NCBI RefSeq assembly: GCF_001184025.1
Contig: NZ_BBYG01000013.1
Span: 186,001 to 250,000 of the forward strand
Source: Streptomyces maremycinicus
Lineage (GTDB): Bacteria; Actinomycetota; Actinomycetes; Streptomycetales; Streptomycetaceae
Direction: 5' to 3'
DNA: 64,000 bases
Each line of letters opens with the position of its first letter. Position 1 is the first letter of the stretch. The translations under genes were made by a program, and so were the position numbers. A model generated the notes under the pieces. The model had not been told where the DNA came from. It did not search any database and worked only from the letters and a program-made list of their open reading frames with translations. Positions 15,030-21,962 of this stretch are shown here, in pieces.

Positions 15030-16543
15030 GCCGTCACCTCGTCGCTCTCGCTGTGCTCCGCGCGGGCCGGCGGCACCGCGGGGGCGCGCAGGACCTCGTA
15101 CTCCGCGAGGTCCACGCGACGGGTCGCCCGCCGGAACTCGGCGGTGGTGCCCGGCCAGATGGTGGTGTTGCGGCCGCTGTCGTCCAGGTACCAGCTGGTG
15201 CAGCCGCCCGTGTTCCACACGGTCCGCTTCATCCGGTCCTGCACCCGGCGGTTCCAGGCGTGCACGGCGCTCGGCCGCGCGTCCAGGGCCGCGCGCCCTC
15301 CGAGGACGTCGAGCTGGCGCAGATAGTCGGCCATGTAGTTCAGCTGGGACTCGATCATCAGGATCATGGAGGAGTTCCCGAGGCCGGTGTTGGGGCCGAT
15401 GATCGTCATCCAGTTGGGGAAGCCGGCGGCCGCGGCGCCGCGCAGGGCCTCCATGCCGTCCTTCCAGCTCTCCGCGAGCGTCCGCCCGTCGGCGCCCACG
15501 ACCCGGTCGGCGATCGGCATGTCGGTGACATGGAAGCCGGTACCGAAGACGATCGCGTCGACCTCGGCCTCGCTGCCGTCGGCGGCGACCAGCGTGGAGC
15601 CGCGGATCTCGCTGAGCCCGCTCGCGACGACGTCCACGTTGGGCTGTGCGAGGGCCGGATAGTAGGTGCTGGACAGCAGGATCCGCTTGCAGCCGATGCG
15701 GTAGTCCGGGGTGAGCCTGGCCCGCAGCGCCGGGTCCTTGATGGCGCGGGCCATGTTCTGCCGGGCGAGCCGCTCGACGAGTCCGAGCTGGTTCGGGTGC
15801 TTGGTGAACGCCTGGACCTGGAGTTCCCTGATGCCCCACAGCAGCCCGCGGCGCAGCTGGGTGGTGACGGGCAGCGCGCGGTGCAGGGTGCGCTCCGCGC
15901 CGCTGATGGCACGGTCCATGCGGGGCATCACCCAGGGCGGGGTGCGCTGGAAGAGCGTCAGCCGCGAGACGTCGGGCTGGACGGCGGGCACGATCTGGAT
16001 GGCGGAGGCGCCGGTGCCGACCATGGCGACGCGCTGCCCGGTGAGGTCGGCGTCGTGGTCCCAGCGGGCCGAGTGGAAGACCTTGCCCGGGAAGGTGTCG
16101 AGGCCGGGGATCTCCGGGATCTTCGGGTCGGACAGCGGCCCGGTGGCCGACACGACGACATCGGCGGTGTACCGCCCGCCGCCGGTCTCGATGTCCCAGC
16201 GCAGCTCCCGCGCGTCCCACGTCATCCGCAGCACCTCGGAGCCGAACCGGAGGTGGGGGCGCAGTCCGAAGACGTCCGCCACGTGCTCCAGGTAGGCGCG
16301 GATGTGCTCCTGCCCGGAGAAGGTGCGCGGCCAGTCCGGGTTGGGCGCGAAGGAGAAGGAGTACAGGTGGGAGGGCACGTCACAGGCGCACCCGGGGTAG
16401 CTGTTGTCCCGCCAGGTCCCGCCGACGCTGTCCGCCCGCTCCAGGACGACGAAGTCGGTGATCCCCTCGCGGCGCAGCCGTACGGCGGCCCCCAGTCCAC
16501 CGAAACCGGACCCGATCACCGCCACCCGTACGTGTTCGGTCAT
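15026..16543 (-). CDS. Baeyer-Villiger-type flavin monooxygenase
   Basis: A 505-residue FAD/NADPH enzyme. The first Rossmann motif is GSGFGGLG (about 12-19), and the second is GTGASAIQ (about 182-189). The Baeyer-Villiger fingerprint FxGxxxHxxxW is satisfied by FPGKVFHSARW (about 157-167). A downstream FGTGFHVTD matches the conserved ATG/GTGF motif. It likely inserts oxygen next to a carbonyl in a long-chain or cyclic ketone. The ATG at 16543 has a GGAGG site upstream. It leads the BVMO-hydrolase-SDR operon. The mycobacterial mymA operon has the same FMO, lipase and SDR order (mymA, lipR, Rv3085), an analogy, not proof of shared substrate. Confidence 0.93.
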   Translation of the reverse strand: MTEHVRVAVIGSGFGGLGAAVRLRREGITDFVVLERADSVGGTWRDNSYPGCACDVPSHLYSFSFAPNPDWPRTFSGQEHIRAYLEHVADVFGLRPHLRFGSEVLRMTWDARELRWDIETGGGRYTADVVVSATGPLSDPKIPEIPGLDTFPGKVFHSARWDHDADLTGQRVAMVGTGASAIQIVPAVQPDVSRLTLFQRTPPWVMPRMDRAISGAERTLHRALPVTTQLRRGLLWGIRELQVQAFTKHPNQLGLVERLARQNMARAIKDPALRARLTPDYRIGCKRILLSSTYYPALAQPNVDVVASGLSEIRGSTLVAADGSEAEVDAIVFGTGFHVTDMPIADRVVGADGRTLAESWKDGMEALRGAAAAGFPNWMTIIGPNTGLGNSSMILMIESQLNYMADYLRQLDVLGGRAALDARPSAVHAWNRRVQDRMKRTVWNTGGCTSWYLDDSGRNTTIWPGTTAEFRRATRRVDLAEYEVLRAPAVPPARAEHSESDEVTA

Positions 16544-16582
16544 CCCGACGCCTCCTAGCCGTGGTGCGACTCTACGGACTCT

Positions 16583-16598
16583 GCCAGTGAACACTGGC
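16583..16598. promoter_or_regulatory. Palindrome GCCAGTG-AA-CACTGGC in the BVMO/merR divergent promoter
   Basis: Perfect 7-bp arms with a two-base spacer, midway between the monooxygenase start (16543, minus) and the MerR start (16683, plus). It is a likely operator for a regulator of the monooxygenase operon. MerR sites normally sit between -35 and -10 elements; I cannot place those elements convincingly here. Confidence 0.55.
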
Positions 16599-16682
16599 GC
16601 AATGGGAGCGTAGAGCAGCTCCGTACCGATGGGTAGGGCCGGGAGAGGGAAAGTTACCGGCGGTACAACATAGGCTTCGCCC

Positions 16683-17327
16683 GTGACCGACAAGCGGGAG
16701 TACCGAACGGAGGAGCTGGCCGCCGAGGCCGGCATCACGGTGCGCACGCTGCGCTTCTACCGCGAGCGCAAACTCCTCGCGCCACCCCGCCGCGAGGGCC
16801 GTATCGCCTGGTACGACGACCATCACCTGGCCCGTCTGCGCACGATCGCGGCACTGCTGGAACGCGGCCACACCCTCACCGGCATCGCGGAGCTGGCGGA
16901 CGCCCTCGACCACGGCCGCGGCGTGGCCGACCTCCTCGGCGTCGGCGGCCCCACCGAGGAGGAGCCGGTCCGCCTGACCCCCGAGGAACTGGCCGCGCGC
17001 TTCGAGGGCCAGGTCACCACCGAGAACCTCGCCGCGGCCCTGGACCTCGGCTACCTGGGCACCGACGGGGACGAGATCGTCCACATCAGCCGCCGGCTGC
17101 TGGACGTCTCCTCCGCCCTGGTCCGCGAGGGCATCCCGCTCGCCGAGGTACTGGCGGCCGGCGTCCGGGTCCGCGAACACGCCGACGCCCTCGCCACCCT
17201 GTTCACCGACCTGATCCTGCGCCACGCGACCGAGGACGACCTGCCCCGCCTGCGCCCGCTGGCCCGCAGCGTGGTGGAGGCGGAACTGTCCCTCGCCCTG
17301 GACCGGCGGCTGCACCGGCCGACCTAG
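16683..17327 (+). CDS. MerR-family regulator
   Basis: A 214-residue regulator. Residues 8-75 are a MerR DNA-binding domain: YRTEELAAEAGITVRTLRFY, then the wing RERKLLAPPRREGRIAWY and LARLRTIAALLERGHTLTGI. The rest (about 100-214) is helical without Cys clusters, so metal sensing is unlikely and an organic ligand is possible. GTG 16683 is the first start after the intergenic region. It is divergent from the Baeyer-Villiger operon, 139 bases apart, and probably controls it. Confidence 0.9.
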   Translation: MTDKREYRTEELAAEAGITVRTLRFYRERKLLAPPRREGRIAWYDDHHLARLRTIAALLERGHTLTGIAELADALDHGRGVADLLGVGGPTEEEPVRLTPEELAARFEGQVTTENLAAALDLGYLGTDGDEIVHISRRLLDVSSALVREGIPLAEVLAAGVRVREHADALATLFTDLILRHATEDDLPRLRPLARSVVEAELSLALDRRLHRPT

Positions 17328-17401
17328 AGGTCGCGCCCGCCTCATCCCCAGGCAGTACGCGCGGCGTCCCCCAAGCTGCGTCCCGGGGCTGCGTCCCGGG
17401 G

Positions 17402-18205
17402 CTAGAGGTCGTAGACCACCGTGACCGGCGCGTGGTCCGACCAGCGCTCGCCGTGCGTGGCAGCCCGCTCCACGAACCCCTTGACGGCCTTGTCCGCGAG
17501 GGTCGGCGTCGAGACGTGGAGGTCGATGCGCCACCCCGAGTCGTTGTCGAACGCCCGGCCCCGGTACGACCACCACGTGTACGGCCCCGTCACGTCCGGG
17601 TGCAGCGACCGCACGACGTCCACGTAGCCGCCGTCGGCCGGGGCGAACACCTGGGACAGCCAGTCGCGCTCCTCCGGCAGGAAGCCGGAGTTCTTGGTGT
17701 TGGAGCGCCAGTTCTTCAGGTCGGCCTGCTGGTGGGCGATGTTCCAGTCCCCCACCACGAGGACCTCGCGGCCGTCGGCGGCGGCACGGGCGCGCAGGTC
17801 CTTGAGGTGGGCCAGGAACTCACCCATGAAGCGGACCTTCTCGTCCTGGCGGTCGGTGCCGACCTCGCCGGAGGGCAGATAGAGGGAGGCGATCGTCACA
17901 CCGGGCAGATCGGCCTCGACGTAACGGCCGCTGCCGTCGAACTCGGACGAACCGAAACCGATCCGGACGGCGTCCGGCTCACGACGGCTGTACAGGGAGA
18001 CGCCGGCGCGGCCCTTCGCGGCGGCCGGGGCGTGGGTGACGAACCAGCCCTCGGGGGCCCGCACCGCCTCCGGCAACTGCCCCGGCTCGGCACGCACCTC
18101 CTGGAGGCACAGCACGTCGGCGGAGGTGTCCGCGAGCCACTCCACGAAGCCCTTCTTCGCGGCGGCACGCAGTCCATTAACGTTCACGGAGGTCACGGTC
18201 AGCAC
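17402..18205 (-). CDS. xth: Exodeoxyribonuclease III (AP endonuclease)
   Basis: A 267-residue member of the endonuclease/exonuclease/phosphatase fold that nicks DNA 5' of abasic sites and removes 3' blocking groups in base-excision repair. Visible motifs are SVNVNGLRAA (start), the metal-binding Glu in LCLQEVRAEP (about 37), LYLPSGEV with the conserved Tyr, the GDWNIAHQ motif (about 150-157), a WRIDLHVST strand and the catalytic SDHAPV near the end (about 257-262). The GTG at 18205 is the best start; a second GTG at 18196 is possible. It converges with the merR gene; the 74 bases between them contain a 13-bp direct repeat GCTGCGTCCCGGG. Confidence 0.93.
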   Translation of the reverse strand: MLTVTSVNVNGLRAAAKKGFVEWLADTSADVLCLQEVRAEPGQLPEAVRAPEGWFVTHAPAAAKGRAGVSLYSRREPDAVRIGFGSSEFDGSGRYVEADLPGVTIASLYLPSGEVGTDRQDEKVRFMGEFLAHLKDLRARAAADGREVLVVGDWNIAHQQADLKNWRSNTKNSGFLPEERDWLSQVFAPADGGYVDVVRSLHPDVTGPYTWWSYRGRAFDNDSGWRIDLHVSTPTLADKAVKGFVERAATHGERWSDHAPVTVVYDL

Positions 18206-18376
18206 CCGGGCACGATACAGGGACGCCCACGCGGGATCCTCCGGCCTCCTCCCTGCGGCGGACACGCGGACGCCCGCGCGGGGTCCTCCGGTCTGCTCCC
18301 TGGGGTGGATACCGGCACACTGGACCGGGTCCGAATCCACTTTTCCAGGAATGTGCATACAACTACTGTGGGCAGC

Positions 18377-18859
18377 ATGAATATACGTCCGGTCGCCTTC
18401 GACCACCCCGACGCCGTGAAGCTCAACGACGAGGTCCAGGCCGAGTACCACGAGCGCTACGGCGACGGCGGTGACGCCACGGTCCTGGAGCCGTCGCACT
18501 TCCAGCGGCCGCGCGGGATCTACCTCATCGCGTACGACGAGCGGGACCGGCCGGTGGCCACGGGCGGCTGGCGCAGCCAGGACGCCGACGGCGAAGGGCA
18601 CGAGGACGGCGACGCCGAGCTCAAGCGGATGTTCGTGATCCGGGAGATGCGGGGCAGAGGACTCGCCCGGCGGATGCTCACCGCGCTGGAGGAGGACGCG
18701 CGAGCCGCCGGCCGTGTCCGGATGGTCCTGGAGACCGGCACCCAGCAGCCCGAGGCCATCGCGCTGTACACCTCCAGCGGGTACGCGCCCTGCACGAAGT
18801 TCGGCTACTACCGCGAGTACGAGGACAGCCGCTGCTACGCCAAGCCGCTCGGCTCCTGA
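18377..18859 (+). CDS. GNAT-family N-acetyltransferase
   Basis: A 160-residue single-domain acetyltransferase. The acetyl-CoA binding motif A is RMFVIREMRGRGLARRML (about 90-107), containing the R/QxxGxG/A-type loop RGRGLA, followed by VLETGTQQPEAIALYTSSGYAP (motif B, about 126-147) and the late FGYYREYEDSRCYAKPL. The protein starts at ATG 18377, 171 bases from the divergent exonuclease III gene. A TACAACTACT sequence lies close upstream. Substrate is unknown; relatives acetylate amines or small antibiotics. A repeat-rich stretch follows the stop. Confidence 0.9.
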   Translation: MNIRPVAFDHPDAVKLNDEVQAEYHERYGDGGDATVLEPSHFQRPRGIYLIAYDERDRPVATGGWRSQDADGEGHEDGDAELKRMFVIREMRGRGLARRMLTALEEDARAAGRVRMVLETGTQQPEAIALYTSSGYAPCTKFGYYREYEDSRCYAKPLGS

Positions 18860-18865
18860 AGCGCC

Positions 18866-18962
18866 GCCCTGGTCCCCGGAGCCGCCGGGCCCCTGGAGCC
18901 GCTCGGCCCCTGGAGCCGCCGGGCCCCGAAGCCGCCGGGCCACCTGAGCCGTTCGGCCCTGA
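18866..18962. repeat. Degenerate 15-18 bp GC-rich tandem repeat after the GNAT gene
   Basis: About five variants of CCTGGAGCCGCCGGGCC or CCTGGAGCCGCTCGGCC follow the GNAT stop and end shortly before the convergent response-regulator stop. No gene is plausible here. Its composition and position match other post-stop repeat runs in the window. Confidence 0.7.
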
Positions 18963-18983
18963 GGCCCCGGCCACCGAGGAGCC

Positions 18984-19781
18984 TCAGCTTCGGAGGTAGG
19001 CGAGCACCGCGAGGACGCGGCGGTGGGTGTCGTCCGCCGGGGGCAGGTCCAGCTTGGTCAGGATGCCGCCGATGTGCTTGCCGACGGCCGCCTCCGACAC
19101 CACCAGCCGACGGGCGATCGCGCCGTTGGACCGCCCCTCCGCCACCAGCGCCAGCACCTCCCTTTCGCGCGGGGTGAGCCGGGCCAGCGGGTCGCGGCGC
19201 CGGCGCAGCAGCTGCCGCACGACCTCCGGGTCGACGACCGTGCCGCCGGCCGCGACCTCGCGCAGCGCGTCCACGAACTGCTCCACCTGGCCGACCCGGT
19301 CCTTGAGCAGATAACCGACTCCGGTGCCGTCCCCGGAGTCGAGGAGCTCGGCCGCGTACGCGCGCTGCACGTACTGGCTGAGGACGAGCACCGGCAGCCC
19401 GGGCCGCTCCGCGCGCAGCCGGACCGCCGCCCTCAGCCCCTCGTCCTGGAAGCCGGGCGGCATACGGACGTCGGTCACGACGATGTCGGGCCCGTGCGCG
19501 GCGACCGCCTCCAGCAGTCCCGGCGCGTCGCCCACCGCCGCCACGACCTCGTGCCCGAAGCGGGTCAGCAGCATCGTCAGGCCGTCGCGCAGCAGGACGC
19601 CGTCCTCCGCGAGGACTACGCGGAGGCCTCGGTGACCGCCCCCGTCCGCCCGCTCGGCCCCCTCGGCCCCCGCGGCCCGCTCGACGGACCCGGATCGCTC
19701 GGCCGACTCGGCGGACCGGGCCGGCTCGACTGGCTCTGCTGGCTCTGCTCGCTCGACTCGCTCGACTCGCTCGACTCGCAA
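18984..19781 (-). CDS. NarL/LuxR-type response regulator
   Basis: The recognisable protein begins near residue 53: a receiver domain with LRVVLAEDGVLLRDGL (acidic pair), the phospho-acceptor Asp in DIVVTDVRMP (about 104), VLSQYV and the conserved Lys in YLLKDRV. A LuxR helix-turn-helix follows (LTPREREVLALVAEG, then NGAIARRLVVSEAAVGKHIG). The only usable start codon in this frame is TTG at 19781, which adds about 50 low-complexity residues (RVERVERVER...) and overlaps the sensor kinase 3' end by about 166 bases in another frame. No ATG or GTG exists between that TTG and the receiver domain. The true start is therefore uncertain. It is partner to the upstream kinase. Confidence 0.88.
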   Translation of the reverse strand: MRVERVERVERAEPAEPVEPARSAESAERSGSVERAAGAEGAERADGGGHRGLRVVLAEDGVLLRDGLTMLLTRFGHEVVAAVGDAPGLLEAVAAHGPDIVVTDVRMPPGFQDEGLRAAVRLRAERPGLPVLVLSQYVQRAYAAELLDSGDGTGVGYLLKDRVGQVEQFVDALREVAAGGTVVDPEVVRQLLRRRRDPLARLTPREREVLALVAEGRSNGAIARRLVVSEAAVGKHIGGILTKLDLPPADDTHRRVLAVLAYLRS

Positions 19782-21052
19782 GGGATCTCCACACGCAGCA
19801 GGGTCGGTCCGCCCGGCGGGCTGGTCAGCGTCAGTCTTCCATCGAGCACCGACACCCGGTCGGCGAGACCGGTGAGGCCGGTGCCGCGGGCGCTGTCGGC
19901 GCCGCCGCGCCCGTCGTCGGTCACCTCCAGGACGAGCAGCCGCCCGCCCCGGTGCTCCACGCGCACCCGCGCGCGTGCGGCCCCGCTGTGCCGGGCCACG
20001 TTGGCCAGCGCCTCACGGACCACGAAGTAGGCGGCGGCCTCCACGGCCTGCGGGAGCCGCGGTGACGGCCGGGCGAACTCCACGTCCACGGGGACGGGCG
20101 AGCGGTCGGCGGCGTCGGCCACGGCCGCCTCCAGGCCGTAGTCGGCGAGCACCTGGGGGTGGATGCCGTGGATCAGCTCGCGCAGCTCCGCGAGGGCCGC
20201 GCCCGCCTCCTCGTGGGCACGGGCCAGCTGCGCGGCGAGCGCCCCGCCGGGCGGGGCGTCGAGCCGCGCCAGGCCGAGGCTCATGGTGAGCGCGACCAGA
20301 CGCTGCTGGGCCCCGTCGTGCAGGTCGCGTTCGATCCGCCGCCGCTCCCCCTCGAACGCGTCGACCAACCGCGCGCGCGAGCGCGTGAGTTCCACGACCC
20401 TGGCCCGCGGATCACCCGCGCGCGGGGCGACGAGCAGCCGGGTCAGCGCGGCCCGGGCACCCGCCGCCGCCCCCAGGGCGTACCCGCCCGCGGCCAGCAG
20501 CAGCACACCGAGCGCGGCGGCGCCGAGGGCGGCCGGCCAGCCGGTCACCGTCCACACCTTGAGCACCTTCGTCTCCCGGCCGCCGCCGACCGTCGCCAGC
20601 GACAAGGGAGCCGCGACCGTCGCGAGAGGGACGAACAGGGCGACCGTCAGCAGCAGTACCTCGGCCGGCCAGAGCAGACACGCGGCGAGAAGGGTGTGGC
20701 CGAGTTCCCGCCAGGTGGCACGCTCCCGCAGCCGGGTGGTGAGCCAGCCGCGCAGGCCCGGCGCGGCGGGCTCGCTGTGCGCGCCGGGCGCGTCGTCCTC
20801 GTCGACCAGCCGCAGCCGGCGCCGCTCCAGAGCCGCCACGGGCAGTCCGGCGAAGGCCACGGCCGCGAGCAGCGGCAGCCCGACGAGGACGAGCGCGAGG
20901 ACCCCGCCCACCGCCACCACCGCGACCAGCCCCACCAGGACGGCGGCCCCGGTGACCGCGCCCGTCAGCAGATAGGCGACGGCCCGCCAGGGCCACGGCG
21001 ACAGCAGGTAGCCCGGGCGGAGCAAGGCCTGCCACACGTTTCGGGGTTGCAT
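19616..21052 (-). CDS. Sensor histidine kinase, NarL-type (HisKA_3)
   Basis: A 478-residue membrane kinase. The N-terminus (about 1-220) is a Streptomyces putative sensor domain with four to five membrane helices and basic loops. The phospho-acceptor motif is RRIERDLHDGAQQRLVAL (His near 245). The ATPase domain has FVVREALANVARHSG (N box), DDGRGG and GTGLTGLADRV (G boxes). The domain normally ends about at LLRVEIPCES. Here the frame continues for 50 Ser/Gln/Pro-rich residues (SSESSESSEQSQQSQSS...), generated by a 9-bp repeat that also codes the response-regulator N-terminus in another frame. The ATG at 21052 is preferred. The kinase is divergent from an ABC exporter that it probably controls. 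Confidence 0.9.
   Translation of the reverse strand: MQPRNVWQALLRPGYLLSPWPWRAVAYLLTGAVTGAAVLVGLVAVVAVGGVLALVLVGLPLLAAVAFAGLPVAALERRRLRLVDEDDAPGAHSEPAAPGLRGWLTTRLRERATWRELGHTLLAACLLWPAEVLLLTVALFVPLATVAAPLSLATVGGGRETKVLKVWTVTGWPAALGAAALGVLLLAAGGYALGAAAGARAALTRLLVAPRAGDPRARVVELTRSRARLVDAFEGERRRIERDLHDGAQQRLVALTMSLGLARLDAPPGGALAAQLARAHEEAGAALAELRELIHGIHPQVLADYGLEAAVADAADRSPVPVDVEFARPSPRLPQAVEAAAYFVVREALANVARHSGAARARVRVEHRGGRLLVLEVTDDGRGGADSARGTGLTGLADRVSVLDGRLTLTSPPGGPTLLRVEIPCESSESSESSEQSQQSQSSRPGPPSRPSDPGPSSGPRGPRGPSGRTGAVTEASA
19750..19780. repeat. 9-bp tandem repeat in the kinase/regulator overlap
   Basis: CTCGACTCG units (plus strand) repeat at least three times, then decay into CTGGCTCTG-type units toward 19720. 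The block encodes the Ser-Glu run of the kinase tail and the RVE run of the response regulator in different frames. Confidence 0.75.
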
Positions 21053-21105
21053 GCGGATCACCGTAGAAGGGCCCTCGCGCGGAGGCCATCGGCCTGACCG
21101 GAGGT

Positions 21106-21133
21106 CCTGGGGTATGCCTGGCCCTACCCCAGG
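21106..21133. promoter_or_regulatory. Inverted repeat CCTGGGGTA-N10-TACCCCAGG in a divergent promoter
   Basis: Nine-base perfect arms at about 21106-21114 and 21125-21133, between the kinase start (21052, minus) and the ABC ATPase start (21186, plus). One helical turn separates the arms, as in binding sites for dimers of NarL-type response regulators. It is the best candidate for the binding site of the response regulator encoded alongside. Confidence 0.55.
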
Positions 21134-21185
21134 TCTCGGTCCTGCCCGAGAGACCGGACCGGGGCCCGCGCGGTTTGGTGGGACC

Positions 21186-21962
21186 ATGACCACACACGCC
21201 GTCCAACTGACCTCCGTGAGCAGGCGATACGGTGCCGCGGGCACCGGGGTGACCGCGCTCGACGACGTCACGCTCGCCCTGCCCCGGGGCTCGTTCACCG
21301 CCGTCATGGGGCCGTCCGGCTCGGGCAAGTCGACGCTGCTCCAGTGCGCCGCCGGGCTGGACCGGCCGACCTCGGGGTCGGTGCGGATCGGCGCGACCGA
21401 GCTGACCGGGCTGAGCGAGCGGCGGCTGACTCTGCTGCGCCGGGAGCGGATCGGCTTCGTCTTCCAGTCGTTCAACCTGCTGCCCGCCCTCACCGCCGAG
21501 CAGAACGTCGCCCTCCCGCTGCGGCTCGCCGGCCGCCGCCCGTCCAGGGCACAGGTCCGCGACGCGCTGCGGCAGGTCGGACTCGCCGACCGTGCCGGTC
21601 ACCGCCCGGACCGGCTCTCCGGCGGCCAGCAGCAACGCGTCGCCCTGGCCCGCGTGGTCATCACCCGCCCCGAGGTCCTGTTCGGCGACGAACCGACGGG
21701 CGCGCTGGACTCCCGTACCGGCCGCGGGGTGCTGACCCTGCTGCGCTCCCTCGTCGACGGGGACGGCCGGACGGTCGTCATGGTCACCCACGACCCGCTC
21801 GCCGCCTCCTGGGCGGACCGGGTGGTCTTCCTGGTGGACGGCCGCGTCCACGGCGAACTCACGGGCGCCGACGCGTCCGTGGAGGCGATCGCCGCCCGGC
21901 TGGCGGGGCTGGAGACCGCCGCCGACCGCGCCGCGCTCGCCCCGGCGGGTGCCGCGTGCTGA
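21186..21962 (+). CDS. ABC transporter ATP-binding protein (MacB/LolD type)
   Basis: A 258-residue ATPase. The Walker A is GPSGSGKST (about 39-47), the Q-loop is VFQSFNLLPAL (about 92-102), the signature is LSGGQQQRVALAR (about 140-152), the Walker B is VLFGDEPTGALD (about 160-171), and the switch His lies in VMVTHD. The LSGGQ and FQSFNLLP sequences place it among ATPases that drive FtsX-like mechanotransmission permeases. Its stop overlaps the permease start by seven bases, so they are co-translated. The divergent two-component system suggests it responds to envelope stress or a peptide antibiotic. Confidence 0.94.
   Translation: MTTHAVQLTSVSRRYGAAGTGVTALDDVTLALPRGSFTAVMGPSGSGKSTLLQCAAGLDRPTSGSVRIGATELTGLSERRLTLLRRERIGFVFQSFNLLPALTAEQNVALPLRLAGRRPSRAQVRDALRQVGLADRAGHRPDRLSGGQQQRVALARVVITRPEVLFGDEPTGALDSRTGRGVLTLLRSLVDGDGRTVVMVTHDPLAASWADRVVFLVDGRVHGELTGADASVEAIAARLAGLETAADRAALAPAGAAC

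Noticed and set aside
18223-18305. Imperfect 35-bp direct repeat upstream of the GNAT gene considered as an attachment site
   Set aside because: The copies differ at several positions, there is no integrase or tRNA beside them, and they look like other local repeats.
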